From positions 62,001 to 126,000 of the forward strand of contig JADLFM010000001.1 of NCBI GenBank assembly GCA_020845495.1: a stretch of 64,000 bases of DNA, read 5' to 3'. Numbering within the stretch: the stretch's first letter is position 1; the number at the start of each line of letters is the position of its first letter. The notes below the pieces were generated by a model that saw only the letters and a program-made list of their open reading frames with translations, did no database searches and had not been told where the DNA came from. The translations under genes and the position numbers were made by a program. This DNA comes from Chloroflexota bacterium (GTDB taxonomy: Bacteria; Chloroflexota; UBA6077; JACCZL01). Shown one piece after another: positions 7,775-16,714 of this stretch.

Positions 7775-10507
7775 ATGAGGTCCGGCGCACAGACCGAGGC
7801 GAACCGCGTCTGTGAGGTAGCCTGCTCGAGCCGGAGACCGCGTCAGGTCGTCCCTGGGCTGCTGTGCATGGCGATAGCGACCCTGACTGTCGTCGTGCTT
7901 TCCGCGGGTGACTGGTCCGAGTACCGGCTGCTTGGCGTGCGGCCGGGCATCGTCCTGGCGGTCGTCGGCGTGGCCGGCCTCGTTCTGGCGGCGCTGTCGT
8001 ACCGCCGCACGGTGACGGGTCTGCACGGCTGCCTCGCGGAGCAGGCCGACGAGCGTGCCCGGGCTGAAGCGGCACTCAGCAACAGCGCACGGATACTCAA
8101 CGCATTCGTCGAGTCCTCTCCGCACGCCATTCTCGCCACCGATTTGAGCGATCGGCTGACGGTCTGGAATAGGGTGGCCGAGCGGATGTTCGGCTGGACG
8201 TCGAACGAGGTGCTGGGTCGAGCACTCGACTGGGTACCGGAGGATCGGCCTGAGGACGATTGTGAGGATGTGGCAGCAGGCCGAGACGGCCAGCAACCGC
8301 CCGTCATCCACACCTGGCGACGGCATCGGGACGGTCACCTCGTCGAGGTCGCCTTAGCGCGTACACCACTCTTCGACGCACATGGGAAACTGGCGGGACA
8401 CCTCGAGATCGTCCAGGACGTCGGCGAGCAGCGGGCGAGCGAACGGGCACACGAGGCACTGTTGGAGCGGGAGCGTCTGGCGCGGGCCGAGGCTGAGGCG
8501 CTGGCCGAACTGAGTGCCACCGCCGCGCGTAACGATGACTCGTCCGAGACCCTGGCGGTCGCGGTCATGGCCCTGCCGCGTCTGATCGGGGCGCACATTT
8601 GCGGGGTTGCCCTCCCCGGCACCGATGGGATCCTGCGCTTCGCGGCGGCCGTAGGCGACGGCGGGCTGCTGCGGCGAACACACTTCCGATCGGGTGAGGG
8701 GTATGTTGGGCGGGCAGTCGCGGGCGGCCAGATCACGACCTGTGACGACACCGGCGTCGAGGATGGGGCCAAGTTCCCGTGGATCATCCAGCGCCTCGAA
8801 ATAAGCTCGCTCATCTGTGTGCCGCTCGTCGCCCGTGGCCGGGCCTGTGGCGTCATCGTTGCGGGCGCTCGTACCGTACGCGCATTCGGACCGCGTGAGA
8901 TCGGTATCCTCTCCGCGTTTGGGCAACAACTCGCCACGGCGGTCGACGCAGCCGAGGCTCGCGCCGAGAGCCTTCGTGAGGCCGGCCAGAAGGCAGCAAT
9001 TCTCGAGCAGATGGGCGAAGCGGTACTTGCCGTCGACCGTGACGGTCGGATCACCCTCGCCAACGCAGCAGCCGGCGCCCTCTTCGAGCAGCCGCCGGAT
9101 GAGATCGTCGGGTTGGGTCACCAGGTCACACCCTGGCGGCTCATGGACGAGCGGGGGGCGCCGCTCACCACCGCCACCTGCCCGATCGCACGCGCCCTCA
9201 ACGCCGATCGCGTGACCTCACCATTTCGGCTCATCCTGCCGGATGGGACGGAACGCGCGATCTTCGCCGCCTCAGTCCCGATGCGTGATGCGCGCGGCCA
9301 CATCGTCGGGGCTATCGTGCTGGCTCGCGACGTCAGCGACGAGCGGCGCCGCCAGCGCCAGGCGATCGAGGGTGAGAAGTTGCGGGCGCTCGGCCAACTG
9401 GCCGGTGGTGTGGCACATGACCTCAACCAGATCCTGGCACTCGTGAGCGGCTACGGCGAGTTAGCGCTCGAACAACTCGGCCAATCCCCGCGCGGAGACG
9501 TGGCAGCCCGTGAGGCGGTAGGCGTGATGGTGCGAGCGGCGCTCGACGGCGGACACACCGTCAAGCGGCTGCTGGCCTTTGCACGCGCGCCGGAGAGCGG
9601 TCCAATCGACGTCGTCGACATCGCATCGCTGCTGGACGAGGCTGCACACCTGACGGCGCCCCGCTGGCGCGACGCCACGCAAGCCGAGGGCCGGCCGATC
9701 AGGATGGAAATTTCCGTGGACGGAGCCGCCTGCATCGAGGGCGTTCCGGCCGAACTGCGCGAGGCGCTCACGAATCTCATTTTCAACGCGGTCGACGCTC
9801 TGCCCGCCGGCGGTGCGATCCGCCTGACTGCCGTGGCAATCGGCGATACGGTCCGGTTGGCTGTGGCCGATGATGGTGTCGGCATGACGCCGGAGACGCG
9901 CGAGCGTATCTTCGAGCCGTTCTTCAGCACCAAGGGCGAACGCGGCACGGGGCTCGGCCTCTCGATGGTGTACGGGATCGTCGAGCGCCACGGCGGCCGG
10001 ATTGGCGTGGAATCGGCGCCCGGCCAGGGAACCACCTTTCTGTTGACCTTCCCCCTCACTCAGCGGGCGCCTATCAGGCCGACATCGCCGCAGCCGGAAA
10101 CCCAGCCGCTCGCCGCTCCGCAACTGCGTATCCTGGTCGTCGACGACGAGGAGGCGATCGCGCGGATGATCCAGACCGCGCTCGAGCGCGACGGTCACGC
10201 TGTCGCGCTGGCGGTCACCGGCGAGGACGCACTGGACCGACTGGCATCGTCCAGTTTCGACCTCGTCGTCACGGACCTGGGGCTCGGAGAAGGGATCAAC
10301 GGCTGGGACGTCGTAGACCAGGGGCGGATGCTTGCGCCCGGCATCGCCTGGATCCTGGCCACCGGCTGGGGTGCTGAGATCGATCCGGACGAAGCGCGAG
10401 CACGAGGCATCGCAGCTGTCATGGCCAAGCCGTACCGGCTGGCTGACCTGCGCGACCAGATACGGCGGATTGGCCCGCAGCCGGCCGCACGGCTCCAGGC
10501 CATCTAG
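7775..10507 (+). CDS. Hybrid sensor histidine kinase (2 TM, PAS, GAF, PAS, HisKA, HATPase, receiver)
   Basis: A 910-residue membrane signalling protein. Two hydrophobic segments lie at about residues 25-75, then PAS (about 105-220), GAF (about 250-400), a second PAS (about 410-530), the dimerisation/phosphoacceptor helix with GGVAHDLNQILALVSGYGE (about 545-565), an ATPase domain with NLIFNAVDAL, DDGVGM and GTGLGLSMVYGI, and a C-terminal receiver with VVDDEEAI, the phosphorylatable Asp in VVTDLGLGEG and the conserved Lys in MAKPY. The H-box reads HDLNQ instead of the usual HDFNN. No separate response regulator is adjacent, so output presumably passes to an unlinked partner. ATG 7775 has only a weak ribosome site; ATG 7868 is an alternative. 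Confidence 0.9.
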   Translation: MRSGAQTEANRVCEVACSSRRPRQVVPGLLCMAIATLTVVVLSAGDWSEYRLLGVRPGIVLAVVGVAGLVLAALSYRRTVTGLHGCLAEQADERARAEAALSNSARILNAFVESSPHAILATDLSDRLTVWNRVAERMFGWTSNEVLGRALDWVPEDRPEDDCEDVAAGRDGQQPPVIHTWRRHRDGHLVEVALARTPLFDAHGKLAGHLEIVQDVGEQRASERAHEALLERERLARAEAEALAELSATAARNDDSSETLAVAVMALPRLIGAHICGVALPGTDGILRFAAAVGDGGLLRRTHFRSGEGYVGRAVAGGQITTCDDTGVEDGAKFPWIIQRLEISSLICVPLVARGRACGVIVAGARTVRAFGPREIGILSAFGQQLATAVDAAEARAESLREAGQKAAILEQMGEAVLAVDRDGRITLANAAAGALFEQPPDEIVGLGHQVTPWRLMDERGAPLTTATCPIARALNADRVTSPFRLILPDGTERAIFAASVPMRDARGHIVGAIVLARDVSDERRRQRQAIEGEKLRALGQLAGGVAHDLNQILALVSGYGELALEQLGQSPRGDVAAREAVGVMVRAALDGGHTVKRLLAFARAPESGPIDVVDIASLLDEAAHLTAPRWRDATQAEGRPIRMEISVDGAACIEGVPAELREALTNLIFNAVDALPAGGAIRLTAVAIGDTVRLAVADDGVGMTPETRERIFEPFFSTKGERGTGLGLSMVYGIVERHGGRIGVESAPGQGTTFLLTFPLTQRAPIRPTSPQPETQPLAAPQLRILVVDDEEAIARMIQTALERDGHAVALAVTGEDALDRLASSSFDLVVTDLGLGEGINGWDVVDQGRMLAPGIAWILATGWGAEIDPDEARARGIAAVMAKPYRLADLRDQIRRIGPQPAARLQAI

Positions 10508-10610
10508 CGATCCTCCGGACGGTCCTCCACCTGCGTGGTCACGGCGTTATGAGAGCCGCGCAGGCACCAGGCGCGACCGGCTCGGTCCGTGCCGGAGGTG
10601 GAACCAGGCG

Positions 10611-10676
10611 GGCACCAGTCCATGGACTGGTACCCATGGACTGGTACCCATGGACTGGTACCCATGGACTGGTGCC
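10611..10676. repeat. 66-bp tandem palindromic array (14-bp unit x4)
   Basis: The unit CATGGACTGGTACC is repeated without gaps at 10621-10634, 10635-10648, 10649-10662 and, with one change (GGTGCC), at 10663-10676. The array is preceded by GGCACCAGTC so that its two ends, GGCACCAGTCCATGG (10611-10625) and CCATGGACTGGTGCC (10662-10676), form perfect 15-bp inverted arms. Inside, ACCAGTCCATGGACTGGT (10614-10631) is an 18-bp perfect palindrome, and each unit contains CCATGG and GGTACC. It lies 100 bases downstream of the kinase stop. Confidence 0.9.
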
Positions 10677-10747
10677 CATGTAGGCGACTGGCCCAATCTT
10701 TGCGAGCGACGAGATCGACAGGTGAAGATTCCGAGTATGCACGGTCG

Positions 10748-10777
10748 TTGGCCCGTGACGGCGTCCTGCCGTACAAT
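10748..10777 (+). promoter_or_regulatory. Sigma-70-like promoter for the DedA gene
   Basis: TTGGCC at 10748-10753 and TACAAT at 10772-10777 are separated by 18 bases. The expected transcription start would fall about 20 bases before the ATG at 10804, leaving room for the TTGAGGAC ribosome site. Spacing and hexamers are good, so this is one of the better promoter candidates here. Confidence 0.6.
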
Positions 10778-10803
10778 CGCCCGACATTCAGGTTGAGGAC
10801 GTC

Positions 10804-11496
10804 ATGCTGCCATTCGACCTTCTGGAGATCATCCGGGCCGTCGGCTACGTCGGACTGTTCGGGATCGTATTTGCCGAGTCCGGGCTGTTCTTCGGGTTCT
10901 TCCTACCGGGTGATAGCCTGTTGTTTACGGCAGGCTTCCTCGCCTCGCAGGGTGTGTTCAACCTGCCGGTGCTCATGCTGCTTCTCTCGATCGCGGCCAT
11001 CACCGGCGACAGCGTGGGGTACTGGACCGGCGAGAAGTTTGGCCGCCGCCTGTTCAAGGACAACTCGTCGTTTTGGCGGAACCCGAAGCATCTCGATGCC
11101 GCGCACGAGTTCTACGAAAAGCATGGCGGCAAGGCCATCATCCTCGCTCGCTTCCTGCCGGCCGTGCGGACCTTCGTGCCGATCGTCGCCGGCATGGCAC
11201 AGATGAGCTACCGCAAGTTCCTCTTCTTCAACATTTTCGGCGGGATCGGCTGGGTCGTCCTGCTGACCGGCGCCGGGTTCGCCCTGATCGAGCTCATCAA
11301 GGGGCCGTACGAGTTGATCTTCAAAAAGCCATTCGGCCCCGAAGACATCGACAAGGTGCTGCTACCGGTCATCCTGGTGATCATCGTCGTCTCGGTCCTG
11401 CCGACCGCAATCCACCTGTATCGCGAGAACCGCGAGTTCATCCATCGCAAGCTCGGCGAACGGTTCGGGCGGCGCGCAGCAGCCCAGGCCGACTGA
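10804..11496 (+). CDS. DedA family (VTT domain) membrane protein
   Basis: A 230-residue polytopic membrane protein. The N-terminal part has FAESGLFFGFFLPGDSLLF, which holds the conserved acidic residues of DedA proteins, and the middle has LARFLPAVRTFVPIVAGM, the signature F/R-x-R-P amphipathic segment, followed by the FNIFGGIGWV helix. The family includes lipid scramblases and transporters for undecaprenyl-phosphate or other phospholipids and supports membrane homeostasis; the substrate here is not determinable. A charged C-terminal tail follows the last helix. It has its own promoter and no obvious operon partner; the downstream LLM gene starts 147 bases later. Confidence 0.9.
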   Translation: MLPFDLLEIIRAVGYVGLFGIVFAESGLFFGFFLPGDSLLFTAGFLASQGVFNLPVLMLLLSIAAITGDSVGYWTGEKFGRRLFKDNSSFWRNPKHLDAAHEFYEKHGGKAIILARFLPAVRTFVPIVAGMAQMSYRKFLFFNIFGGIGWVVLLTGAGFALIELIKGPYELIFKKPFGPEDIDKVLLPVILVIIVVSVLPTAIHLYRENREFIHRKLGERFGRRAAAQAD

Positions 11497-11643
11497 TCGC
11501 GCCGCGCACACCGGCCCAGCACCGATCGTGATTGCGCTCGCCGCGCCTCGGAACGATGGAGCCGGGCCGGCGACGCAGTACCGATCTGGTACGCGTGTGG
11601 GCCGTGCGCATCTGGACGTGCCGGCCTGGCGAGACGAGGGCTG

Positions 11644-12642
11644 ATGCCTCGCCTCGCTGTGCGCGTCGATCTGGACAGCGGCCAGTCCCGCTCGCAAGCC
11701 TTTGCGGACGTGCAGGCAGCCGATGAAGCCGGCGTCGAGGCCGTCTTCGTGCCCGAAGCATGGGGCCGCGACGCCTTCTCAACGCTGGTCCAGATCGCCG
11801 ACCGGACCCGCCGAATCACGGTCGGCACCGGCATCGTCAACGTCTTCTCGCGGGCGCCGGCAGCGCTCGCGCAGCAGTTCGCCACGCTCGACGAGCTATC
11901 CGAGGGGCGTGCCATCGCCGGTCTGGGGACGAGCGGCGCACTCGTCGTCGAGCAGTTTCATGGCGTACCGTTCGCTCGGCCGGCTACGCGCTTGCGTGAG
12001 GTCATCCAGATCCTGCGCCTGCTCATCGCCGGCCAACCGCTACGCTATGAGGGCGACGTCTTCCGGTTCGAGCGCGGCTTCACCCTGCGCTTCACGCCCG
12101 TGCGTCGTACGATCCCCGTCTATCTGGCGTCGTTCCGGCCGGCTGGCGTGCGCCTGACCGCCGAGCTTGCGGACGGCTGGCTGCCGATGATGATCCCCCT
12201 GGAGCGCCTGCCTGACGAAGTCGCTCGATTCCGCGCGCTCGTGGCAGCCGGCGGACGCGATCCATCGAGCGTCGTCGTGCGCTCGCCTGGCGAGGTCGTC
12301 GTGACGGATGACGTCGACGCTGTCCGCACCGCCCACAAGCGGCGGTTGGCCTACTACCTCGCGCGGATGGGCGACTTCTATCATACCCAGCTGTCAGATA
12401 TGGGCTGGCGCGAGCCCGTCGCTGAGATCAGGCGGGCCTGGGAGGCCGGCGGCTCGGCGGCCGGGGCAGCCGCGGTCCCTGATGCGCTCGCGGACGCCTT
12501 CGCCGCCATCGGCTCGGTCGAGCAGTGCCGAGCGCGGATCGCCGAGCAGGCGGCAGCCGGCGTCGACCTCCATCAAATCACCGTCCTCGGGATCGACGAT
12601 CCGGCCGCACGGCGTCGCGTCTACGAGCGGCTCGGGCAGTAA
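11644..12642 (+). CDS. LLM class (luciferase-like) oxidoreductase, probably F420-dependent
   Basis: A 332-residue TIM-barrel protein of the bacterial luciferase-like family. Supporting segments are the N-terminal QAADEAGVEAVFVPEAWGRD, GTGIVNVFSRAPAALAQQ, the FATLDELSEGRAIAGLG stretch and VIQILRLLIAGQ, a pattern shared with F420-dependent N5,N10-methylene-H4MPT reductase-like and glucose-6-phosphate dehydrogenase-like enzymes. Cofactor choice (F420 versus FMN) is inferred from the family, not shown. Substrate is unknown. ATG 11644 has GACGAGGG upstream. It converges on the M42 peptidase gene with a 104-base gap. Confidence 0.82.
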   Translation: MPRLAVRVDLDSGQSRSQAFADVQAADEAGVEAVFVPEAWGRDAFSTLVQIADRTRRITVGTGIVNVFSRAPAALAQQFATLDELSEGRAIAGLGTSGALVVEQFHGVPFARPATRLREVIQILRLLIAGQPLRYEGDVFRFERGFTLRFTPVRRTIPVYLASFRPAGVRLTAELADGWLPMMIPLERLPDEVARFRALVAAGGRDPSSVVVRSPGEVVVTDDVDAVRTAHKRRLAYYLARMGDFYHTQLSDMGWREPVAEIRRAWEAGGSAAGAAAVPDALADAFAAIGSVEQCRARIAEQAAAGVDLHQITVLGIDDPAARRRVYERLGQ

Positions 12643-12746
12643 CCTCGGCGCTCACCCTCGACTGGTTGAGCGCCGGTGTGACGACGCACCTGGCAGGGCA
12701 GAGCAGGCACGACGAATCACCACCTGCGTGGCTCTCCACGAGCCGC

Positions 12747-13928
12747 TTACACGAAGGTCAGGTCGGTATCCTTACCGAGCTCCAGCAGGGCGAGGGTCAG
12801 CAGCCGAGCCGTTGCGTCGATGTCGTGGAGGCTGCACGACTCCACCGGGCCGTGGGTATAGCTCATCGGGACTTTGAGGGTCGCCGCCGGCACGCCACCG
12901 CGCTTACCGTACTGGATCGCCGCCGCATCCGAGGTGATGTAGACCGCGAAGCCCTCCAACTGGTGTGGCACGTCGTGCTCCTTTGCGAGCCGCATCAGCG
13001 CCGCGTTGAGCTTAGCGTTGCCGATCAGTCCCCGCCCCGGCGCGCTCTGGTCGTTGAAAGAGATCCCGACACCCGCGCCCAGGAAGCTCGGGGCTTCGGC
13101 ACCCGAGGTATATGGCGCGCGAACGACCCCCTCGCCGCAGCCATCCCCGCTCGCCGAGATGGTGCCATCTACGCCGATGCAGATGTCCGGCTGGACGTAG
13201 CCGCCGGCCACCTGGGCACCACGCAGCCCCATCTCCTCCTGCGTACAAAACGTGAAGTACACGTCGGCACGGGGCTTCTGGCCGGCCTCACGAAGCCGGC
13301 GGATCGTCTCCAGCAGCGCCAGACAGCCAACCCGGTCGTCGAGCGCCCGGCTCGTCACGAGCCCACGCCGCCCGTCCCCGAGCCACTGAAGGTCGCGGTC
13401 GTAGGTCACTTCGAGGCCGGGGCGCAGGCCAGCCTCCGCGACTTCGGCCGCGCTGCGCGCCCCGATGTCGACGAACAAATCGTCGTAGGGCGGCACCGTC
13501 AGGCGGTCGCCGGGATACTCGCGCTGCTCGGCGCCAGCGCTGCTGAACATGATGTGACCCGGTTTCGTCCCGACGACTCCGTAGACCGTCCCGTGCTCGC
13601 CGCCGTAGATCCGGACCCGCTGACCGTAGAGCAGATATGGCGGAATCCGCCCGAGATTCGCGACGCGTAGGAAGCCGTTGGGCTCAACGTAGCGAATCAT
13701 GAAACCGACCGCGTCGCTGTGAGCGGGGCAGATAATCTTGCAGCCGCCCTCGCTGCCGCGCACGAGTGCATACAGATTGCCGATCGCGTCGACGTCGATC
13801 TCGTCGACGACGCCGGTCAGCCGCTCGCGCAGCGCTCGCACGACTGGCTGCTCGAAGCCGGCCGTCCCCGGCAGGTCGGTGAGCCACTTCAACTCGTCGA
13901 AGAGGCGCTGTAGGTCGGCGTTCGGCAT
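12747..13928 (-). CDS. M42 family zinc aminopeptidase/glutamyl aminopeptidase-like protein
   Basis: A 393-residue co-catalytic metallopeptidase. Metal ligands appear in the expected order: CPAHSDAVGFMI (His and Asp), RALDDRVGC (bridging Asp), CTQEEMGLRG (catalytic Glu and ligand Glu), IGVDGT (Asp) and YTHGPVE (His). The M42 family forms tetrahedral aminopeptidase complexes that trim peptides in the cytoplasm. The open frame extends to 13997, but ATG 13928 has GGGAGGAG a few bases upstream and begins a typical family N-terminus. It stands alone; the next gene on its strand is a doubtful small secreted protein. Confidence 0.9.
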   Translation of the reverse strand: MPNADLQRLFDELKWLTDLPGTAGFEQPVVRALRERLTGVVDEIDVDAIGNLYALVRGSEGGCKIICPAHSDAVGFMIRYVEPNGFLRVANLGRIPPYLLYGQRVRIYGGEHGTVYGVVGTKPGHIMFSSAGAEQREYPGDRLTVPPYDDLFVDIGARSAAEVAEAGLRPGLEVTYDRDLQWLGDGRRGLVTSRALDDRVGCLALLETIRRLREAGQKPRADVYFTFCTQEEMGLRGAQVAGGYVQPDICIGVDGTISASGDGCGEGVVRAPYTSGAEAPSFLGAGVGISFNDQSAPGRGLIGNAKLNAALMRLAKEHDVPHQLEGFAVYITSDAAAIQYGKRGGVPAATLKVPMSYTHGPVESCSLHDIDATARLLTLALLELGKDTDLTFV

Positions 13929-14069
13929 CGTGCTCCTCCCACATCGAAAGGCTGCCAGTGTCGGTGACGTGCGTCGGTGAGATTCGGCGGCCCTCAATCG
14001 GCAGGGAGGGCGCGCCGGCAGCTAGCGTCTGCGCGCGGGCATGGTACCCCGATCTGCACCACGAGGAAT

Positions 14070-14474
14070 TCAGCTTCGGGGAGCGCCGCGGGTCACACCG
14101 CCAGGCTGCGCGTACCCGTCGACGGGGCAGGGCCCGTTCAGGGCGCAGGACGATGGGTGTGGGTGCCGCCGCTCAGGCGAAGCCCCCCCGCCTTCCGACC
14201 AGAATCCTTGGCCGACCGAGACGCTCTCGATGCGCACACCAAGGTCACTCGCCGTGAGAAACAGCTCAGGCAGTGCACGCTCGAGCGCGCGGCGACCCGA
14301 CCCGAGCGGCAGGTGTTGATTGGTCTCGCCGGGCGAGATCCCCAGGTGCATCGTGACCACGTCGGGCACCGATGCGGCGGGCGGGAGCCGCACCCCGGCT
14401 GACACCGTCCCGATCGGTCCGACAACCACCCAGATCGACACCATGACGAACCGAGGCCAGAGACGCATCGGCAT
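14070..14474 (-). CDS. Putative small secreted protein, unrecognised
   Basis: I do not recognise this 134-residue frame. It starts with MPMRLWPRF followed by a hydrophobic stretch (VMVSIWVVVGPIGTVSAG) that looks like a signal peptide, then a moderately ordered segment with LERALPELFL and a Pro/Gly/His-rich tail. GGGGGTG lies just before ATG 14474. Against it: no homologue in mind, a low-complexity C-terminus, and competing frames on both strands. The signal-like N-terminus with a ribosome site makes it worth listing, but it may be spurious. Confidence 0.35.
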   Translation of the reverse strand: MPMRLWPRFVMVSIWVVVGPIGTVSAGVRLPPAASVPDVVTMHLGISPGETNQHLPLGSGRRALERALPELFLTASDLGVRIESVSVGQGFWSEGGGASPERRHPHPSSCALNGPCPVDGYAQPGGVTRGAPRS

Positions 14475-14814
14475 ACACCCCCGCAGTCCCGGCTCATCGT
14501 GCCGGCCCGACCGTCACGGTAGACGTGGGGCGGGGTGGCGTCAAGTCACGCGATGAGGAGGCGGCGGTGCAGCCGTGTCAATGCAACTGGATAGCGAGGG
14601 CATCGTTGGGCGACAACAGTTCCGATGAGGGGGCGGCGATGCAGCCGTGTCGATGCCAGCCCTGCTGTCCGCGCGCTGACCATCAAGGAACCCTCAGGCA
14701 CGACCGGCCGTCCCTGGTGTGTGCTCGGACGGATCGGCGTGCTGGCGCAACCTGGACCCGCCGGGTGTATCCTGCACGGGCCCGGTTGGCAGCTCCAGCC
14801 GTGGCGAGGCCGTC
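14475..14814. other. Gap upstream of the lipoprotein gene with an imperfect direct repeat
   Basis: A 34-bp imperfect direct repeat sits at 14551-14584 and 14623-14656 (three differences, sharing TGCAGCCGTGTC). A plus-strand frame across it would give a Cys-rich peptide with repeated QPCxC, but it has no ribosome site and continues into the lipoprotein gene in another frame. A GTATCCT stretch near 14766-14772 could be a -10 element for the lipoprotein gene, without a clear partner. Confidence 0.5.
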
Positions 14815-15786
14815 ATGAAGCATCGTTCGTCGCGACCGACCGATCCGCGCACCCGTGAACGCCTCCTCGACCTGGCCGAAGAGGCGAGCCTCTACCTGCG
14901 CCGCCACGGCGAGCCGTCCGTCCGGGTGGCGGCTGCGCTGCTGCTCGCCTCGTCTCTGGCAGCCTGCTCGCCGAGCGAACCGGTCGAGCAGGAGGAGTCG
15001 ACGGTCACGCCGCTCGAGAGCGAAGTGCGTGAAGGGCTGCCCACCGCGCCCGGCCGCTACCCCGTCGACCCCGCCTCCGTCGGCCGGAACGAGCAGGGCG
15101 TGTACGCTCTGGCGTGGCGCACCCCGGACGGCACGTCCTGGAAGGAGGCACGCATCAGCCTGCTCCGGCTGGCCGAGGGCAGCCAGGACCTGTTGGAGAT
15201 TCCATCGAGCGGGGATCCGGTCCTCTGGCTGACGGCGGATACCCCCGTCGCGCTGATCGAGGGCAGCGGCTCGGCCGGGGCAGCGGCCGAGGCCAGCCCA
15301 GAAGCCAGCCCAAGCCCCACCGCCGCGGTCGCAAGTAGCAACACCACGAGCAGCACCTCCCGGACGTCCTCCGGCTACTCGTCGCGCTACCACAACTCGG
15401 TCGCGTGGTATCCCTTCCCGGTCATCGCCGGCACGAGTGGCTCGACTGCCTCGTCCGGCTCGACGACCTCGTCGTCGTCGAGCCCCTCGAACGGGACCGT
15501 CGCCTCGTCAACCCCGGCCTATCGCAACCCTCCGACAGCGGCGCCGGGTCAGGGATCGGTGCGCGGGTCGAGCTCGTCGCTGGTCGCGCCGTCCACGAGC
15601 GCCCGAACCTGGTCGTCGAGTGGGCGAACGAGCGGCCAGGCCGGCGGCTCGGGCAGCGGCACCGCGGCATCGTCCCGCTCTGGCGTCAACACGTCATCGG
15701 GGCCGTCACAGGGCGCCGCCCGCCCCAGCTCATCGGGCTTCACGGGTGGCCGCTCCGGCAGCACGGGCGGGAGCACCGCCGGCTGA
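14815..15786 (+). CDS. Ser-rich lipoprotein, YgiB/YjfM (DUF1190)-like layout
   Basis: A 323-residue protein with an unusually long, Arg-rich N-terminal segment (about 35 residues) before a hydrophobic stretch and a lipobox (LLASSLAAC, Cys at about residue 50). A mature domain to about residue 165 follows, then a very Ser/Thr/Gly-rich low-complexity tail with one aromatic island (SVAWYPFPVIAG). The long basic n-region, lipobox, aromatic island and Ser/Gly tail ending in Gly resemble the layout of E. coli YgiB/YjfM; this is resemblance of architecture, not proven homology. It precedes an ATP-grasp ligase of the family that pairs with YgiB/YjfM. ATG 14815 was chosen over the upstream frame because of GGCGAGG before it. 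Confidence 0.65.
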   Translation: MKHRSSRPTDPRTRERLLDLAEEASLYLRRHGEPSVRVAAALLLASSLAACSPSEPVEQEESTVTPLESEVREGLPTAPGRYPVDPASVGRNEQGVYALAWRTPDGTSWKEARISLLRLAEGSQDLLEIPSSGDPVLWLTADTPVALIEGSGSAGAAAEASPEASPSPTAAVASSNTTSSTSRTSSGYSSRYHNSVAWYPFPVIAGTSGSTASSGSTTSSSSSPSNGTVASSTPAYRNPPTAAPGQGSVRGSSSSLVAPSTSARTWSSSGRTSGQAGGSGSGTAASSRSGVNTSSGPSQGAARPSSSGFTGGRSGSTGGSTAG

Positions 15787-15858
15787 TCGTCCCGCCAGAC
15801 GTCGTGTTGGACTCGTCTTGTCGTTGAACCCCGTTGAATCCGTCGTGTCGAACCAGCC

Positions 15859-16056
15859 ATGTCGTCCCCATACCCTGACACTGAGCTCGCTCGCCTGATT
15901 CGCCGGAGCACGGCGCTCGATACGCTGTCTCGCCGGCACTGGCTCGCCGTGCTTCCTCACCTGACGGTAGAAGACCGCGAGCGTCTACGGGCGATCCTCC
16001 TCGACGCGCGCAGTCCGGGGAGTGACTCTGCTGAAGCAAGGTCGACCGATCAGTGA
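15859..16056 (+). CDS. Small unknown protein, translationally coupled
   Basis: A 65-residue, charged, mostly helical protein (ELARLIRRS, then LTVEDRERLRAILLDA) that I do not recognise. The main support is its position: it begins 72 bases after the lipoprotein gene and its TGA overlaps the GTG start of the next gene by four bases, as expected for a coupled operon member. There is no membrane segment, Cys pair or catalytic motif. Confidence 0.55.
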   Translation: MSSPYPDTELARLIRRSTALDTLSRRHWLAVLPHLTVEDRERLRAILLDARSPGSDSAEARSTDQ

Positions 16057-16706
16057 GTGACGCGGCGCTGATACGTGCCCTGGTGTGCTGGCAGCACGCC
16101 GCCGGACCATTCTGGCCCTACGTCTGCGCGACGCCGTTCCTGGCCGGCGCAGGCGGCGCCATTCGATCGGAGCGGGGGCCAGCCCTGGGACGTTCACCCA
16201 GGGTACACGTCGAACGTGCCATGCTCGACCGTCTCCTCGGAGCGCTCGCACTGCCAACCCGTGGCCGGCCAGCGCTGCTGGTGGACCTGCCGATCGAGGC
16301 GACGCTCACCACCACGCCGATCCTCGCCAAGCATGGCTGGTACGTGGTGCCGGTCATCCAACGCTGGATGGCACAGCCGGCAGTGCTGCCATGCGCAAGA
16401 CTGCTCGACCGACTGCTCGCCGTTGGCGCTCTGGTCCGGCCGCCAGCCACGCCCCGCGGTGTGGTGCTACTGGCCGATGGCGAACGGCGGGGCCGGCCGG
16501 GGCCGATCCAGGGGTCCGCCTTCGACAACCGCTATAGCTACCAGATCTGCCGCTTCCCGCCGCCAGCGCTGCTGGCGGCGTTCGGGGTCGAGACGATCCG
16601 CTGGCTCACGCCGATGCGCGTCGCCTCCGATCTCAAAGGCTATGCCGATACACTCGTGGCTGCCGGCCTCGGCGTCGAGATGACTGTCTCCGGCGTCGGC
16701 GGCTGA
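16053..16706 (+). CDS. Unknown protein encoded beside the ATP-grasp ligase
   Basis: I do not recognise this 217-residue protein. It has alternating strand and helix patterns (PALLVDLPIEATL, GWYVVPVIQRWMAQP, GVVLLADGERRGRPG) and a central AFDNRYSYQICRFPPP segment rich in conserved-looking aromatic residues, suggesting a globular cytoplasmic enzyme or partner. No signal peptide or transmembrane helix is visible. GTG 16053 overlaps the preceding small gene by four bases, and the ATP-grasp gene follows after eight bases, so the three are almost certainly translated from one message. Function is probably tied to the ligase. Confidence 0.7.
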   Translation: MSDAALIRALVCWQHAAGPFWPYVCATPFLAGAGGAIRSERGPALGRSPRVHVERAMLDRLLGALALPTRGRPALLVDLPIEATLTTTPILAKHGWYVVPVIQRWMAQPAVLPCARLLDRLLAVGALVRPPATPRGVVLLADGERRGRPGPIQGSAFDNRYSYQICRFPPPALLAAFGVETIRWLTPMRVASDLKGYADTLVAAGLGVEMTVSGVGG

Positions 16707-16714
16707 GCGGAGCG

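Larger units (their letters stand above)
10508..10803. other. Gap with palindromic 14-bp tandem array and DedA promoter
   Basis: This 296-base gap after the histidine kinase holds the tandem array at 10611-10676 and a promoter at 10748-10777. Short frames crossing the array encode WTG/YPW repeats only because of the repeat and are not considered genes. Confidence 0.7.

Noticed and set aside
10587..10796. Open frames through the palindromic array with WTG/YPW repeats
   Set aside because: The peptide repeat follows from the 14-bp DNA unit; no start site or conservation argument.
14525..14818. Cys-rich frame with repeated QPCxC
   Set aside because: Its repeats come from the 34-bp DNA duplication; there is no ribosome site and it overlaps the lipoprotein start in another frame.
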